This document shows, piece by piece, positions 37,993-51,490 of a stretch of 64,000 nt of DNA (position 1 is the first letter of the stretch; each line of letters opens with the position of its first letter). The notes below the pieces were generated by a model. That model saw only the letters and a program-made list of their open reading frames with translations. It had not been told where the DNA came from and made no database searches. This DNA is from Aphelocoma coerulescens (taxonomy: Eukaryota > Chordata > Aves > Passeriformes > Corvidae), in NCBI RefSeq assembly GCF_041296385.1, contig NW_027184085.1, positions 56,821,109 to 56,885,108 of the forward strand. Reading direction: 5' to 3'. A program made the position numbers and the translations under genes.

Positions 37993-40900
37993 AGTGGTCA
38001 AATACCAATAAACCAATCAAGAGTTTATTCCAAAAATAATTTCCATTCTCCTATGTATATCCATACAGATATCTTTGGTAAACCTGTATTTATGAGGTGA
38101 TCTGATTATATTATTCTCATAAACAGGGTTTGTTTTCACAGAAAGGCAGTGTTAGGGATGTACACAGTGTGTTGGTAGTGTGGTTTTATTCTGTAGTTGA
38201 GTAGTCTCTGCATTTTCTATGTATCTTTTACTATATCCCTGGTTACTCTCTCTAATTAATTGCTAAAGCTATTATCAGAATTTTGGTTTTATAGAGAAAG
38301 AAACCTGGTAAATACAGACAGAGAGCCTTGTTAAACTTCATGAGAACCCAAAAGGATTTTCTTGCATTTGACCTTCATAGTACAACTAAATTAACATAGC
38401 AGAGATTAACAAGAAATTGATTTTTGTCAGGATAGCAAGCACATTTGTTTGACTCATGTTTCTTTTATATATAGCTAACAAATGCCTAGTATTTCTACCA
38501 CAGATTGGTTTTTACCTCAGTAATATGCTCCCAGTGAATTAATATTTGAGATTTTCGAGTAAATTCTAGGGTCAAAAGATATGTTGTAAAACTGGTCCAA
38601 ATGGGAAAGGCCCAGTGTGAATCTTTTTGTAGAAGTGCCTCTCAGAAAGTAATTTTAAGAAAAAAACAGGCATTCTGTGTGTCCTGAAGGACTACATGAA
38701 GCTGCAAGCTGAGGTGATGCAAAGTAGGCATGCAGCATCACAGCTGGGGAGCTGAGAACACACAGCCCTCTGTCAGCTTCCAGCACTAGGGACCAGCGTG
38801 CATGCTGCTGCTTCACCCACAGCCTCTTGGTCCTCTGAGTCATACCTCCTGAAAAAGGGCAGGCAAGGCCGCAGCTGTAGGTTTCATGTGTGTTGCAGGT
38901 TCACTGTGGGGCTGCTCTTGCCTGCTTTTCCCTTGCTAAGGTGACCTTACCCCAAACATTCCCCTGCATAATGCTGCTGTAAAAACCTACTAATGCTGGC
39001 TTTCTGCAAGGCAATGCAACCTTCAGTGAACTGTAACACTGGAGCTGAAAAATGGAAAGCATCCTGCAGGGAGATGAAAATAAATTTGATGTCAGGCAAA
39101 GACATTACTGGATCCACCTCTGTAAATTTACATTTACTGAAGACCTCAAACGGGAGGAGAAACATCAGTTTCAACCAGATAGGATGCTCATAGTCTTGCC
39201 ATTAAAAACTGTATGTCAGACTAGGCTGGGAAAAAGTAAGACCCCATCAAAATAGTTTTCAAAGCTTTAGTTATTAGAGTTTGTTAAACATGTTGACATT
39301 CCTGCAAGGAAAATACTATCAAATCATTTAGTAGAGGAAAACAACAGTTAATGAAAGTGCAATTAGTCTGGGCATGGTTTCATGAAATGCCAGGCAATTT
39401 AATAAGAGGACAGCAAATGTCACAAAGTGATGATGAATGTCATGATGGCATTTTCTCAGGCTAGAATTATTTGCGTTTCCTCCCCTTGATTCGGCATAAC
39501 ACATACAGTATTCAATGAATAATTAGAAGAGAAATAAAATGGGGAAAATTTGTCAAGACCTACAAGTAGCACCCCACATTTGATATGCTCCATGAGCAAG
39601 AAGGTGAAAGGCACATAGTGTGCTGCATAAGAAGCCCATAAATTATTAACCAGTGGTCTCTAAATCTCTAACTAGAAGTTACTTGTCAGTTGTGGACAAT
39701 TCCAGGGCATTTTTGCCTGAATTTTATTATTACTGTTTTACTTCTTTTTTGAACTCAAATAGGAGTAAAAGCATCCAAGCAAACCTATCAGCAATTTTTT
39801 TCAGTGGCTAAACAACCACAAGCAAAACTCCTTGTCCTTGAATTGTGCTCAGTTTTCTGTGTCTTACAGTTAGAGAGATCAAAGTACACAGTTTCTCTAT
39901 GTATAACATACCCAGCAATTCTATCATTTTAGAGTATTGTCAAGCAAGCTAAAAAGTAATGAAATGCAGTAGGTTTATCAAATATTGGCATTGGATTTGA
40001 TAATTAAACATTTGTGAAAAACCCAAATACATGGTAGAAAAAATGTCCTTTTGTTAGATCCTTTTCAACACATTGAAAAGTATGGAACTGACAGCTCTTT
40101 GTCTTTAAAAAGGTGCAGATTTCAACTATCTTATCAGGCAAGGCTAAGGATATATAATTCCAAATAAAAGCCTTTCAGTACTCTGAGAAATCCTTTTTGC
40201 TCAAAACTGATTTCTTTTTTTTTTTTTACTTTGTGTACAGAAGTATTCTCTGCAGAAATCTTTTTAGTTACCACAAAAAGCGTATTTGCTGCAGACTTAC
40301 TTGCCTTCTCACATATGAGCAAAATTTACCCTGTCAAATTTTGTTCTTCAAAAAGGTCTTTTAGTTGAGTTAAATGTCCATTTTGTGCAAAACAATGACC
40401 ACACATCAGCTTGGAGTGATTGCACGGTAGTTACTTAGCCTGGCAAATGGCAGCAAAATGTCAGCTGAAATGAAAGACACACAGCCCTGGGCTTATCACA
40501 GAAAGTGCAGATGATTCATGTAGCATCGTAAATAAATAACACAGGCTTTGTGTTAAGGTAGGTTTAGCAGTAGAGGCTCTTTTTTCACCACCAGCTCATT
40601 TCAAAGCACCCGTAATAGAAGCTTTACTTGGTGACAGTGACATGCAGCAAGATAAGGTATCCTGTCTTTAATGCTCATATTTCAAGGTCACAGAGTGTTA
40701 CATTCCAAGTGAACATGCAGAAACTCAATCAGATAGGACCTGCATTAATGGATCATCAAAATATTGATAGTAGATTCTCTTCCCTGCCTGCAGGGAATAT
40801 TTAGCCTGGCTGGTAATTACGCAGGGTAAGAGAGGGGGCAAAGGGGGTGTTGGGGTGGAGAGATGTGTCAATCATGATTTGTCTACATTTGTCACAAAAA

Positions 40901-43849
40901 TTAGGGGCAATTATTTGGTAATGGAGCTTGAATCCAGAATTTGTAGATAGTCAAAGCTCTTGGTGACTGATCTCAGTGATCAAGTCTATGAATTTACAAT
41001 GCATAGCCAATAAAAAAAACATTTTCTGTTCCTACATGGTGTGTGAGATAGACATCTGCCTCTGTTGCTAACAATCTCCATGATTTTTGCCTAACAGGTA
41101 TGAACTTCAGATCCACTTGTTTTCTTTTTTCTAAATTTGCTGCTAAGCCTGAGATTTTAATCCTAAGCATATGTTGATAGCTCAGGAGGATAAACTGGTC
41201 CAAAGAGAAAGCAGTGGTGGAATACTGAGAGAAACAAAAGTATATGTTGGTAAAAACACTATGAGAAACACTAGAACAGAAAAATTTTGTTATCAGCTTA
41301 TGGCTACTATTGCACAAGTCCAACATTTTTCTAAAAGCAGGTTAAGCCATGAATTTGGCTTAACTGAACCAGTTCTGACTGATGATCAGACTGTTTGCTC
41401 CAGGGCAGTTGCCAATACTTATTATTTAGGGTGTGATATGTCTAGGTGAGAGAATGCAACAGATACAGTCAGAATTTTCTTTTGTATTTCAGGTATTTGT
41501 GTAATTTATTCTTACAAATAACAATGCGTTACACATGAGAGTATTTAAATAACATTTACTATTCATTCAGATTTTGTATTCTTTGAAAATTCTTACAGTA
41601 AGTCGGTGCTTGGTTACACAGGCACTTCTGTTCAGCAATTACCCATGAGTATTTTTACTTTAACAATGGTCACAATATGTTGGAGAAAAGACATTTAGAA
41701 GAATGTGGGTTTAGCAAAAATCTATTACCCTTCAACTCAATTATTTCTGTTAATCTCAGCACTTATCAAAATCTTGAAATCTCTGCAGGTTCATTAGAAG
41801 CACTTGGACACCAAGTGTTAAATGTATTTCCCTGCTTCTCACAGTTTGGTGAGTACTTTTGTGTAACCTTGTCATCCTTTAGATAGGAAGTTTGGAATGC
41901 TGGATTCTGTCCATCTTCAAGGCTTCTAAACAGAAAAAAAACAGGCTGTCTCCAGGCAGTCATTTCCTCTCAGGCTTCCAGAAATATCTCAGATATATAA
42001 GACTAAAAGGCTTCAGAAACTTTTTGCTGTGACACAGAAGGTTGTGGTAAGCCACCTTTTGTTCAGTGATATAAAAGGCTTGGATACCTTTTAAATTTAA
42101 ACCAGCAAAACAAGTTTAACTATGTAAAATTTCTAAAATGCCAGATGAAATACCCAGATGATTTTCTGCAACACCATCTGTCTTGACTAAAGTTTTCCTT
42201 CCTTTGTTCATAAAATCATAACTTCCATCAGCAATAAAATATCTTTCAAAAATCAATTGCTTTTTCACTTAGGATAATGTGACAAACTTACCCTTCTTTC
42301 CATAACATTTGTCCAACAGTAATCTCTTTTCAGTCTAACATGATAGTGGATAAGGCACTGGGATATTAAATTCCAAAATTTATCATTATATTCTATATTG
42401 TAGTAGTAAGACCTTATGAAGACTTAATTATGTGTAACTCTGTCTCAAATTTAAGGGTTGTCAACTACCTTGCACCAGAAACTAAAATTTTCCCTAGAAC
42501 TTTTTATTCCTAAAAATTGATACTGAACTGCTATCCTGAAACTATGTCTACTTTTAAATCTTCAATTATAGACTTATTGATGACTATTTTGTAGATATCT
42601 TAAAAATTTGGTCTGCTGTTAAGTTAGAAAGCTGCGGATGATCAGCAGGGCCTTGTCATCTGACATTAGGGCTGCTTGCCTGATGTAGGAAACAAATTCC
42701 ATCCGATGGAAGAAAATTGTGGAAATTTAGGAATAGAATTACAGCTGAAATGAGAAAGTTCTGTTTTGTTTTTTAATCTCAGAGTAAAAACAAGAATGAA
42801 ATGGTCATTACTTCTGGGACAGAATTATCTAAAGAAAAATCTTGAGGTCTGTAACAATATCCTTTCCTGACAAAAAAAATGGAGTGAGTGAAAACAGGAG
42901 TAAATTGACAGCAGAGACATCTGGAGAAAGGGAATTTAAGAACAGAACTGTAATCACAGCTGGACTGCAAGGGAAATCAGTCCTGAAAGAAAGACCTTAT
43001 AATAAATGTTGTGGGAAGATAAAGGAAGCAAATAGGGTAAGGATGGAAAACCCATCTTGAAGCAGTCACTCTCTACTCTTAAAAGCAGAAAACAGAGGTG
43101 ATTTGACATGGAAAGCTTGTGATCTATCTCAGCAAGATCTTAGTGCCTTTCACTAGCTTCACTCAAAGTTAATGACATCATAGAACTGAAATCAAACTCA
43201 GGAGCCATAATCAGTTCAGTATTATTTTAAGTAGGGGTTACTTGAATCATTTGGCTGCAGTGTCGTCAGAGCTATGTTTGGTGAAAGGCTCTGAAAATGT
43301 AGAGATTTGAAAAGTCTTTGAAATTTTCCATTGTCTCTCTTTTCTGCACCATATAAATCATATCAATAAGGTACAAACAGAACTGTAATTTCTTTCATTA
43401 TTTGTCTTTCAAAAGTGTATATTTCCTCTCCCATTCCAAAATGGACACCACTTCACAGACTGTCCAAAAGGCTTTTTCACTGTCTTAAAAACAATAATAT
43501 TTTTCATAGGCAAGAATCATGTAATATGTGGATCAAGGCATCAACTGACATAAATTCTTGCAGCTTTTCTGACTTCACTAAAGATAGTTTATAGGTAAAG
43601 GATATTAGGGTCCACACGTTTCAAGAATGCTCTGCTGTGAGCAAAACAATGAGACAACTGAAGAATAATTAGAGAAACCTTAGTCAAGTGGGCCACTGGT
43701 CATATAATATCCTAAAAGTAAGGGTTAGGACCTCATCTCTGAGGTTGTTCAATGCACCCCTGAGGAAAGGGTAATTCAGGTTCTTGTTACTAGATCCTTT
43801 GGGGTGGCTTTGACTGAAACAATGCTGAATAATTTGAGTTTATAAATAC
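37993..43849. other. Unique DNA, possible regulatory stretches
   Basis: No supported gene was found. The segment 38650-38960 is clearly GC-richer, with no assignable repeat. The segment 40385-40860 is even in composition and rich in recognisable transcription-factor-like words, including an exact TCAAGGTCA nuclear-receptor extended half-site at 40682-40690 and gtaaataaataac (FOX-like) near 40529. The 92-codon plus frame at 41171-41449 and the 110-codon minus frame at 40994-41326 overlap each other and show no known domain. Confidence 0.55.
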
Positions 43850-44605
43850 ATATATGTAGGGTTTATTTTAGAAAAAGTTTGGTTGCAATGGAAAGCAGGT
43901 ACGTAGCCATTTTGGTTATTATTAGCTGTAGTAATATAACAATATAAAAGTATAAAAATATCCCTTTGGAAACTGTATAAGAGAAAAGAAAGAAAGAACA
44001 AGAGTAGAAAGATATTACCATCCATGGATCCTGCAACAAGACTTGTTTGTTGTGAAGTGATGGTCAGAGTCTTGTCTAAGTGATGATTGCAGTCTTGATC
44101 CATTGGGGGCGGAGGAGGCCCACAAAACAAAAAGATCTGTGGGATAATATAGGCTCAGGTTTAAGTGGGAAAGCCCTGGTACTTCCCCTAAGAGTGAGAT
44201 TTCAGTCTTTCGTGCAAGGCCCCAGAAATGAGTCTGCGGTTGCTTCAGGGTCTTTGACAGTTTATGACTCCTCCTAAGACATGACAGCTGCCTCTCACAT
44301 CAGTGTAGTGGAGCCAGTTCTGCTCCATCAGAAGGGATAGAAACCCTCAGGGCTACATGTAAATATGAATGTCCCAAGTGAATGTGACCTTCCACTGGGC
44401 AGGGTGTGTAAGGGATGACAATCAGCATGATAAAAACCTTCTGGTATCCTTTGGTGGTGGGTATTCACCACCTCTGTCTCATGGGGATTGCCACCACACA
44501 CCCAAAAACTCATCTCCTTCTCTTTGGGGGACAGGGGAGAGTTAAACCTGACCTCAGCAAAGCACCCTGCCATCCAAGTTATGGAGGACTGCTTTAACCA
44601 CTAAC
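43850..44605 (-). mobile_element. Probable retroviral LTR or LTR fragment, antisense
   Basis: This region is compositionally unlike its neighbours and resembles an avian LTR that I recall only partly. Its recognisable phrases are 'gcccacaaaacaaaaagatctg' near 44118-44139, 'aaggccccagaaatgag' near 44216-44232, and 'gggatgacaatcagcatgataa' near 44412-44433. There is a GC-rich end with 'ttgccaccacacacccaaaa' near 44488. The tttatt at 43861-43866 reads AATAAA on the minus strand, which would place the polyadenylation signal near the minus-strand 3' end. A hairpin with 7-base arms (ggtggtg / caccacc) lies at 44453-44472. No retroviral coding region is adjacent. The boundaries are guesses. Confidence 0.45.
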
Positions 44606-47600
44606 ATTTCAGTCTCTCACAATAGTGTTGGTTAAAATACTTAAATTTATGGATTCTTAAAAGTGTCATCTTGGGAATTTACACAGGAACAGTAATGCAA
44701 TGCAATTCCAGATGATATCATGAATTCTCAAGATATTAGAGATTACAGGTGAGAAATTTTCAGCTTCCCTATATTCCCTTAAAAACGTGCACCCTAATTA
44801 TGCAGACACAATATTTCGGGTTTTGTCACAGATCAAAGAGCTAAGAGAGATGCAATCCAATGACCTTGTTTTGGTAGACAATTTACACATATCTTTCTGC
44901 TTTTCATATTCTTATAAGATGAATGCCATTGTTCTTGACATTCACAATTACAACAATCTTATATGGCACAGCATACAGCTAGTATTCAATTCCTAAAAAA
45001 TATTTGAGATTCTTAAGGCTAAGGTCTTCAAAGCTAACAAAAAGTGTGTCCAAATTCTGTAATCCACTGCAGTTTGTTGTTCCCAGTTTTAAGTATAATA
45101 TATGCTAAAGTTAAACCCTAACCCCACCTCCAGATTTTTTTCAGATCCCACTGCTTTATGTTTGTGCTTCAACACTTTGAAATTTTGCATAAATCCTTTT
45201 ATGAGAGATATGGCAATCGGAAAACATCATCACTGCAACAACAAGAGATTAAAATACATAACTAAATGAAGAAAAAGTTTGTTATGTACAGTTTTATGCA
45301 AGCCATGGTAAAGTATTTCAGTCCTACTCCTACTCCTAATGCAGGAAATAGGCATTTAGTGGTAATAGTGTTTATGTACATCAGATGGGAAACAATAAAA
45401 CTTAAAAAACTTTGAAGTGAAAAAACTTGTAAATGGCCTGAAGCTAGGATTTAATCTGAATGGCCACTTTGCAAACAAGCTCAATGAATAAAATATTATC
45501 AAGCAAAAGGTCAAGTAAATAAGCAGAGAGAAAAAACTTGTAGCAAAGTGCTTGCTCCCCAAACTCATTCCAAATTGCAAACTTAGCAATTACAATCAAG
45601 AGTTCTGAAAGCCTTGTACAAATTTGTCTGCTTTTTGCTAGAGAAATAAAACATAATTGTAGGGGTTTGTAAAAATGAAAGGATTTCAAAAATATTGATC
45701 TGAGAGATTATATGGAAATGGGAAAGGAATGCTCCATGGTAAAATGTGTCTGTCTTTTTCTTGCCTAAGAATTCTTCTGATTCACATTTCTGTTGTAATG
45801 CTGTTACATTATGTTTTCTCTTGCTGAAATATTACATATAGAGAAGGAAAGAAGAGGCCTTGGGACTTAGACAATTTGCGTGCATTTAGTTCTAATAGTA
45901 TAATTAGACAGGAGAATCAGTGACAGTGCAGCTAAAAGCTAGAGATGAACTAACCATCGCTTTATCTTCTGTTGCTATGGACTACATTATGAACTCTGCA
46001 GTGACCTAAATTTATTACAGAATAGTGCTCGTTGCTGCTGTACTAAGCACTCCATTGCAATTACAGCACATTAGCCAGAAGAGTGAATCTCAAGGGAAAA
46101 TGTCTAGTCTTTTAATCAAGCCGTAGAAAAGTCAGAGTGAACAAAAATTACACTGCTGCATATATCTGCAGTCAATCCGTAAATGTACATCTAACAGCAG
46201 TCTTAATTTTGCACAGAAAATATTTCTATTATATACAGGGGTCATGACTGTACAGTTCACTCACTTAATCTTTTCTGTACTTCAGTGCATTTTTTCCCAT
46301 ATTATATTCTCAACCTTCCTGAACTTTGTTGGGAACACCAGAGAATTAAAATAACCAGTCTTAGGATTTCACCTTTAAACCGACCTATTTCAAATTAGAA
46401 ATTTTTTTTTTTTATTTCACTGGTGTACATCACAAATCTGAAGATGTGGGGAAAGCACACTGTGAGCTGAGAGCTTGAAGACAGGCACAGTTTTCTTGAA
46501 AACAGCTTTTAACATTTAATGGGATCTGTAAATCTTACCTTACATATATTCTGAAATCAGATAAGTCATTCATTTGTTCCAATGGATAAGAAGAAAGCTT
46601 TTGTAAACAGAGTGTTTCAAAACATTACTAATGAGTTTTCAAAAAAGAAACTGTCATTTCAGTAGCAATAGCTGAAAGTGCTGAAGTTTAAAAAAAGGAC
46701 TAATTTGAAATGCAGAAAAAAATAGGTCATCAGATTTAAGGTATATCTTAAACTCTGCACATAGGCCGGGTAGAGGAGCAAGATCTCAAGCTCTTTTTAC
46801 TTCTATTCAAATGAACAAAAGAATTCCCAATGCTTTCAGGGAATGCAGGAGCAGGCACAGAGATGATTCACATGACCCAACCTTAAGTACCTTTCTGAGA
46901 CACCAAAGCCAGGAACTTCACTCACTCTGGGCTACCTGTAATATAACTGCAGAGGGCTGGTCACCTCCAAAGTTCTAGCCAGCACTGTGCAGCTCTGAAT
47001 CACCATCTGAATGCACCTACAAATTCTCTTTTTCCCGAATCAGATACTATTTAAGAGCAATTAGGATATTAACTTGGAGACATAATGTTAGATGTCTGAA
47101 GGGGACTGGTATAAATTTTCTCTGTGCTCAGTGACTATAAGGGAAATCAAAATAATGACTGCCTCTCATGGCAACATAAAAATAGAATTTTGAAAACCTG
47201 GCTGTAAGTCAGGTTTCTTGGTCACACATCTGGGTAAGGATTTGCAGAGTGGCAAAATCAAAGGGCTTGTTCTTGTTCTTCTCAATCTCCTCTTTTAGAT
47301 GTACATGACAACACACTACAGGCACAGCAGTAAAACAGTGTGTATTTAATTTGCTTCCCAACACCTTTACTACTTTTTTTTTCATTGTGAATTCAGAACT
47401 ACAACCGTCACCTAGGGAAAGTCCAAGCTACCTTTGTGACTTCAGTAAATAAATGACTTACATTTTCTGAAGGAGCTCAATTCCACTAGACTAGTAGAGT
47501 TATAATATATATTTGTGACTACAACACCTTTTATGAACTGTCAGTACTGTTGATAAAATAAAAATTAAGAATGAGATACTGTACACTTGTGCCATTCATT

Positions 47601-49536
47601 TATGCTTCTCTCCATTCATCTACTTCTAAAATGGCTGCTAAAAGCCTTATCATAATATTTTACAGTAAGCACTCTGTGGTATATTCTGTGAAATATATGG
47701 GTCACTGAAACACCTTCTAAAAGGTGAGAAAAGATATGCCACATGCACTATGGTGAATTGTAGACATTATAGGCTCATCTCTGCAATCTATTTCTTCCCA
47801 TTAGTGTTTTAAGCACTAAACAGACAGAACTTGGAGGGCATGTCAGAAATACATACAAAAAATGCAGAGGGAATTGTACCCATATCTGCAGACTGACTAA
47901 TGTGCAAGAACCAAACTATTTAGCACAGAAAACAGATAACATTCTTTGAGACTTACCATATCTGAACTGTCTGCATTTTCAGATCACCTTAACAAAAATG
48001 CTGTGTATCTCAGATATTTTTAATGTGTAGCTGGTGTATCGTATGACATTTTCCTTCCCAACACATTCTTCCCATCTGTATGGAATAAGAATTGTGGAGA
48101 ACTTGAGGGAACGAGCCAGAAGTAAGCTTGTAACACTGTTGTCACAAGCTCAAAGAAAGATTGGAGAACTGGAAGAGACTTAGAGCAAAATATTTCCTGG
48201 AGTGTGAGCAGAGATGTAGAGAAAGAAATCTGGGCTGTTTGGGGACAGAGCCTAAAAAAATAAACTTAGCTAACAGATGTAAAGAAGGGAAGACAAAGGG
48301 GGAAAAAAAAGGAAGTTTACTGAAAATGGAGAGTCACAAATGAAATTTTCTCACAGCAGAAATTAAGAAAATGAAATGAGTCTTCAGGAAGAGATTGACA
48401 AATGCAGCTTCAAATACCTTTAGGAATCAGAGGTTAAATTCAATACTAATTTAACAACAGCACTCACGTAACACTTGGCACATTTGGATAATTTTCCTTC
48501 TTTAAAGGGAGTCACAATTACATTTTCAATCTCACTGCAGGTCTGTGAGGTAAAATAATATAATTCCATTGCACAAACTCTTGCAACGTGACATAAAACA
48601 GGACGGTTTGTCTACACTAATTCATTTAGCTCCAAATATCACCTGGAATTCTTAGCATCCTCTAATAAATTTAACATTTCTCCACAGAACTGTATTTGTT
48701 GCAGCAGTCAAAATTAAGGGGAAGGACTAAAGCAGGAGTGTCCTTCCTGGTACATTTCACATTTTCACCTGTAATAATATTAAAAACCTTAAAGTAAAAA
48801 AAGAAAATATGAAAACATTTAAGCCTGTAAAAAATACCTCTTTCATGGTTGTGTAACTAAACATATATGTACACTTATGTATAAGTGCATTTAACAACAT
48901 AGATGATTTTTTTTCTGGTACACTTTACTGATCCTTATTTATAGTTGAAAGCTACTTTACTCTTAGGAGAAAAGCTTCAGAGATTTCAGAGGAGCTGAGC
49001 TTGCTGGTTTAACTACATTCAACATCTCAAAATGATTATAATGATGACTACACTCTAGTTGCTTGATGGGAACATTTGGCAGTATAGTAATTCCCCTGCT
49101 GTTATTATTTGATGTGCTTTCATGATTATTTGTATGAGGACAAAGCACTATAAAAGGGTTAGACATAAGCAGGCACCTACATCAGCCCACACAGAAAAAG
49201 ATTCTTAAGATGCCAGTAAAAGAAAGGGAATATATAAAGGCTTATATAGCTTCTCAGTCTAATTTATTTTTTTTCTGGTTTTATTACAGCATATAAAAGA
49301 GCAATCTGGGGTGAGACGGAGGCCAATGTATAGAAAATAATTGTGGTTTTGGCACTCATTTTCAAGTACTGCTAAATGTTTTGGAATTGCTTTGATGCTG
49401 CAATAATATTTCAGAGCTGTATTACACATATGAGTAATACTAAGAAGGACCAGATTTGTTCTATTCATTCCTTTTCTCCATCTTTCCATTTAGAATTATT
49501 CTCATTATTCTGGCTCAAGGAAATTAGATCACTTTA
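44606..49536. other. Unique AT-rich DNA, no gene recognised
   Basis: No gene or clear transposon was found in this 4.9 kb. The segment 45880-46260 is free of repeats and compositionally even, and is a candidate conserved non-coding element. The segment 46860-47030 is GC-richer and of unknown origin. A run of about 12 T lies near 46403-46414. Short open frames here have no recognisable products. Confidence 0.6.
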
Positions 49537-50433
49537 ATCACAGAATCACAGAATGGGTAGGACTGGAAGCCACCACAATGTCAGCTAGTCCAATCTTCAG
49601 GACATTACTTACAAATGTGTCCAGACAGTTTTTGAGTAACTCCAGAGAAGGAAACTTCATAACCCCTCTGGTCAATTTGTTCCAGTGCTCAGTCATCCAG
49701 TAAAGCAATTTTTCCTCATGTTCAGGTGGAACTTCCTGTGTTCCGGTTACTGCCCATTGTCTCTCCTGTTGCTCAGTATCTGCAGAGAGCCTGGCCCCAT
49801 CCTTCTGCTACTCTGCCCTCAGATACTGTGATAAGGTCCTCTCTCAGTTGTCTCTACTCTGATCACAACCCTCTGAGACCACCATTCAGCCAGTTCTCAG
49901 TACATCTCACTGTCCATCAGTACATCCAGTCTGCACTTCCTGAGCTTGCCTATGAGAGTGTCATCCTGGGAGACAGTGACAAAAGCCTTGCTGAAGTGTG
50001 TGTAGACAATATCCATGGCCCTTCACTCAGTTATCCAGACAGTTGTCCACTCATAAAAGACAATTGGGTTGGTCAAGCGCTATTTCCCTTTGGCAAGTCC
50101 ATGTTGAATCTTGCTCACCTTTTCATCTTTCACGTGCTTAGAGACAGCCTCCAGAGTGTCATTCTGCCTTTTCAGGGACTGAGGGGAGGTTGATTGGCTG
50201 ATGGTTTCCTGGATTCTCCTTCCTGCTGTGTTTGACAACTGAGCTGACATTTTCTTTCTTCCAGTCCTCAGGCACCTCCCCTGACTGACACCTTTCAGCG
50301 GTGATTGTCAGTGGCATTCCTATTGTGCCTACCAACTCCCTCAGCAGTCATGGGTATATCTCATCAGGGCCCATGGACTTGTGAATGTCAAGTTTGTCTA
50401 AACAGTCTCTAACCCAATCCACCTCAATCAAAG

Positions 50434-50694
50434 TTAAATCTTCCTTCCTCTAATCCATCTCCCTGTCCTCTGGGTTAGGGATTCCTGAGAGTCAGTGAAG
50501 ATCAGTGCAAAGTAGGAGTTCAGTATGTCTGCCTTCGCTGCAGACACTGTTTCAAGGGTCCCTGTTACATTTAGTAGGAGGCCTGTGTTTTCTTTAGTAT
50601 TCCTTTTGTTATTGATGTGTTGGAAGAAGGCCTGCTTGTTGTCCTTACCATCCTTGGCCAGATTTAGTTCCAGATAGGCCTTTGTCTTCCTCAC
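50434..50694 (-). pseudogene. CR1 ORF2 linker fragment (dead)
   Basis: The 86-codon minus-strand open stretch encodes the segment of CR1 ORF2 between endonuclease and reverse transcriptase. Recognisable motifs are AYLELNLAKDGKDNK at residues 6-20, then AFFQHINNKR at about residues 22-31, the NTGLLLNVTGTL segment and the ILNSYFALIFT segment at about residues 58-68. All are typical of CR1 polyproteins. The methionine is incidental. Neighbouring coding relics continue in other frames on both sides, so this is one surviving open patch of a broken ORF2. Confidence 0.88.
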
Positions 50695-51189
50695 TGCATT
50701 TCTGCATACTCCAACAATGTCCCAATATTCATCCTTGCTTCCGCCTTGTGTATTTCCAGCTTATGTCTGAGTTTTAACAGGAGTTCCTTGTTCATCCATG
50801 CAGGTCTCTTGTCCCTTTTGCTGTTTCTTGTCCATGGGGATGCAGAACTCGTGAGCCTTGAATATTAATCAGATCTCCAAGAACAATCTTCTTTCCAGGG
50901 CCTGGTCCTATGGTATTCTTTCAAGAAGACCCCTGATGAGATTAAAGTTAGTTCTTCCCATAGTCCATGGCTGCAATCTCATTTCCTCTCCTCTTTCCTC
51001 CATACGATATACTGAACTCCACAATCTCATGCTCACAATAGCCATGGCTGTCTCCAGCATTCACAGCTACAAGACGACCTTCCCTTCTTGTTAGACAAAG
51101 TTCAGCAGCACATCTTTCCTCAATGGCTCCTCCATCATCTGTGTCAGGAAGTTATAGTCAATGCTTACCAGGAACCTCCTGGACTGTTT

Positions 51190-51330
51190 GTTTTGTTGTG
51201 TTACTCCTTCAGCTGATGTCAGGGTAGTTAAAGTCCCCCATGAGAACCAGGACCAGGAGCTGTTGTTATTGCTGTCTGTAAAGGGCCTCTTCTACTTCCT
51301 CCTCCTGATCACATGGCCTGTAGCAAAAAC
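51190..51330 (-). pseudogene. CR1 ORF2 endonuclease fragment (dead)
   Basis: Reading the minus strand, positions 51241 down to 51227 encode MGDFN, the catalytic GDFN motif of the AP-type endonuclease of non-LTR retrotransposons, within LVLMGDFNYPDIS. The next codon is TGA where the family has Trp, a premature stop. Slightly upstream in the element (near 51300-51330) a YRPCDQ-like segment can be read, matching the conserved YRPP/YRP segment that precedes GDFN. The motif itself is intact but the frame is broken, so no active nuclease is expected. Confidence 0.8.
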
Positions 51331-51490
51331 TCACAACATGTCACCGTTGGCAGTCTGTCCTTTAGTCCTAGCACAGAAAAACTTCAATTTGCTCATCCTC
51401 TGCATACTGATTTTTAATGTTCCCATTTTTCTCCTATATTATGTGCATTGTTATACAGGCACTTCAGCCCTTTCCAGCAGCTAACAGAGC

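Larger units (their letters stand above)
49537..51490 (-). mobile_element. CR1 LINE, long antisense copy
   Basis: This is the largest CR1 copy in the window. The left edge has the reverse-complemented 3' octamers (aatcacagaatcacagaatg at 49538-49557) followed by 'gaagccacc' and 'gtgctcagtcatccag'. Moving right, the antisense sequence passes through the ORF2 C-terminus, an RT region, the linker between RT and endonuclease (50430-50700), and reaches the endonuclease around 51190-51330. An internal deletion appears near 49860-49890, where C-terminal sequence jumps to an RT block. The right end, near 51490, lies within the endonuclease, so the copy is 5'-truncated but covers most of ORF2. Many stops and indels make it inactive. 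Confidence 0.93.

Noticed and set aside
41171..41449. Plus-strand frame of 92 codons with balanced amino-acid composition
   Set aside because: It looked slightly more protein-like than most, but it has no domain and overlaps a minus-strand frame of similar length.
45112..45125. Telomere-like aaaccctaacccc
   Set aside because: It has less than two CCCTAA units, which is chance and not an interstitial telomere array.
49726..50193. Plus-strand open frame of 155 codons
   Set aside because: It lies entirely antisense to the long CR1 copy and is a shadow of that repeat.
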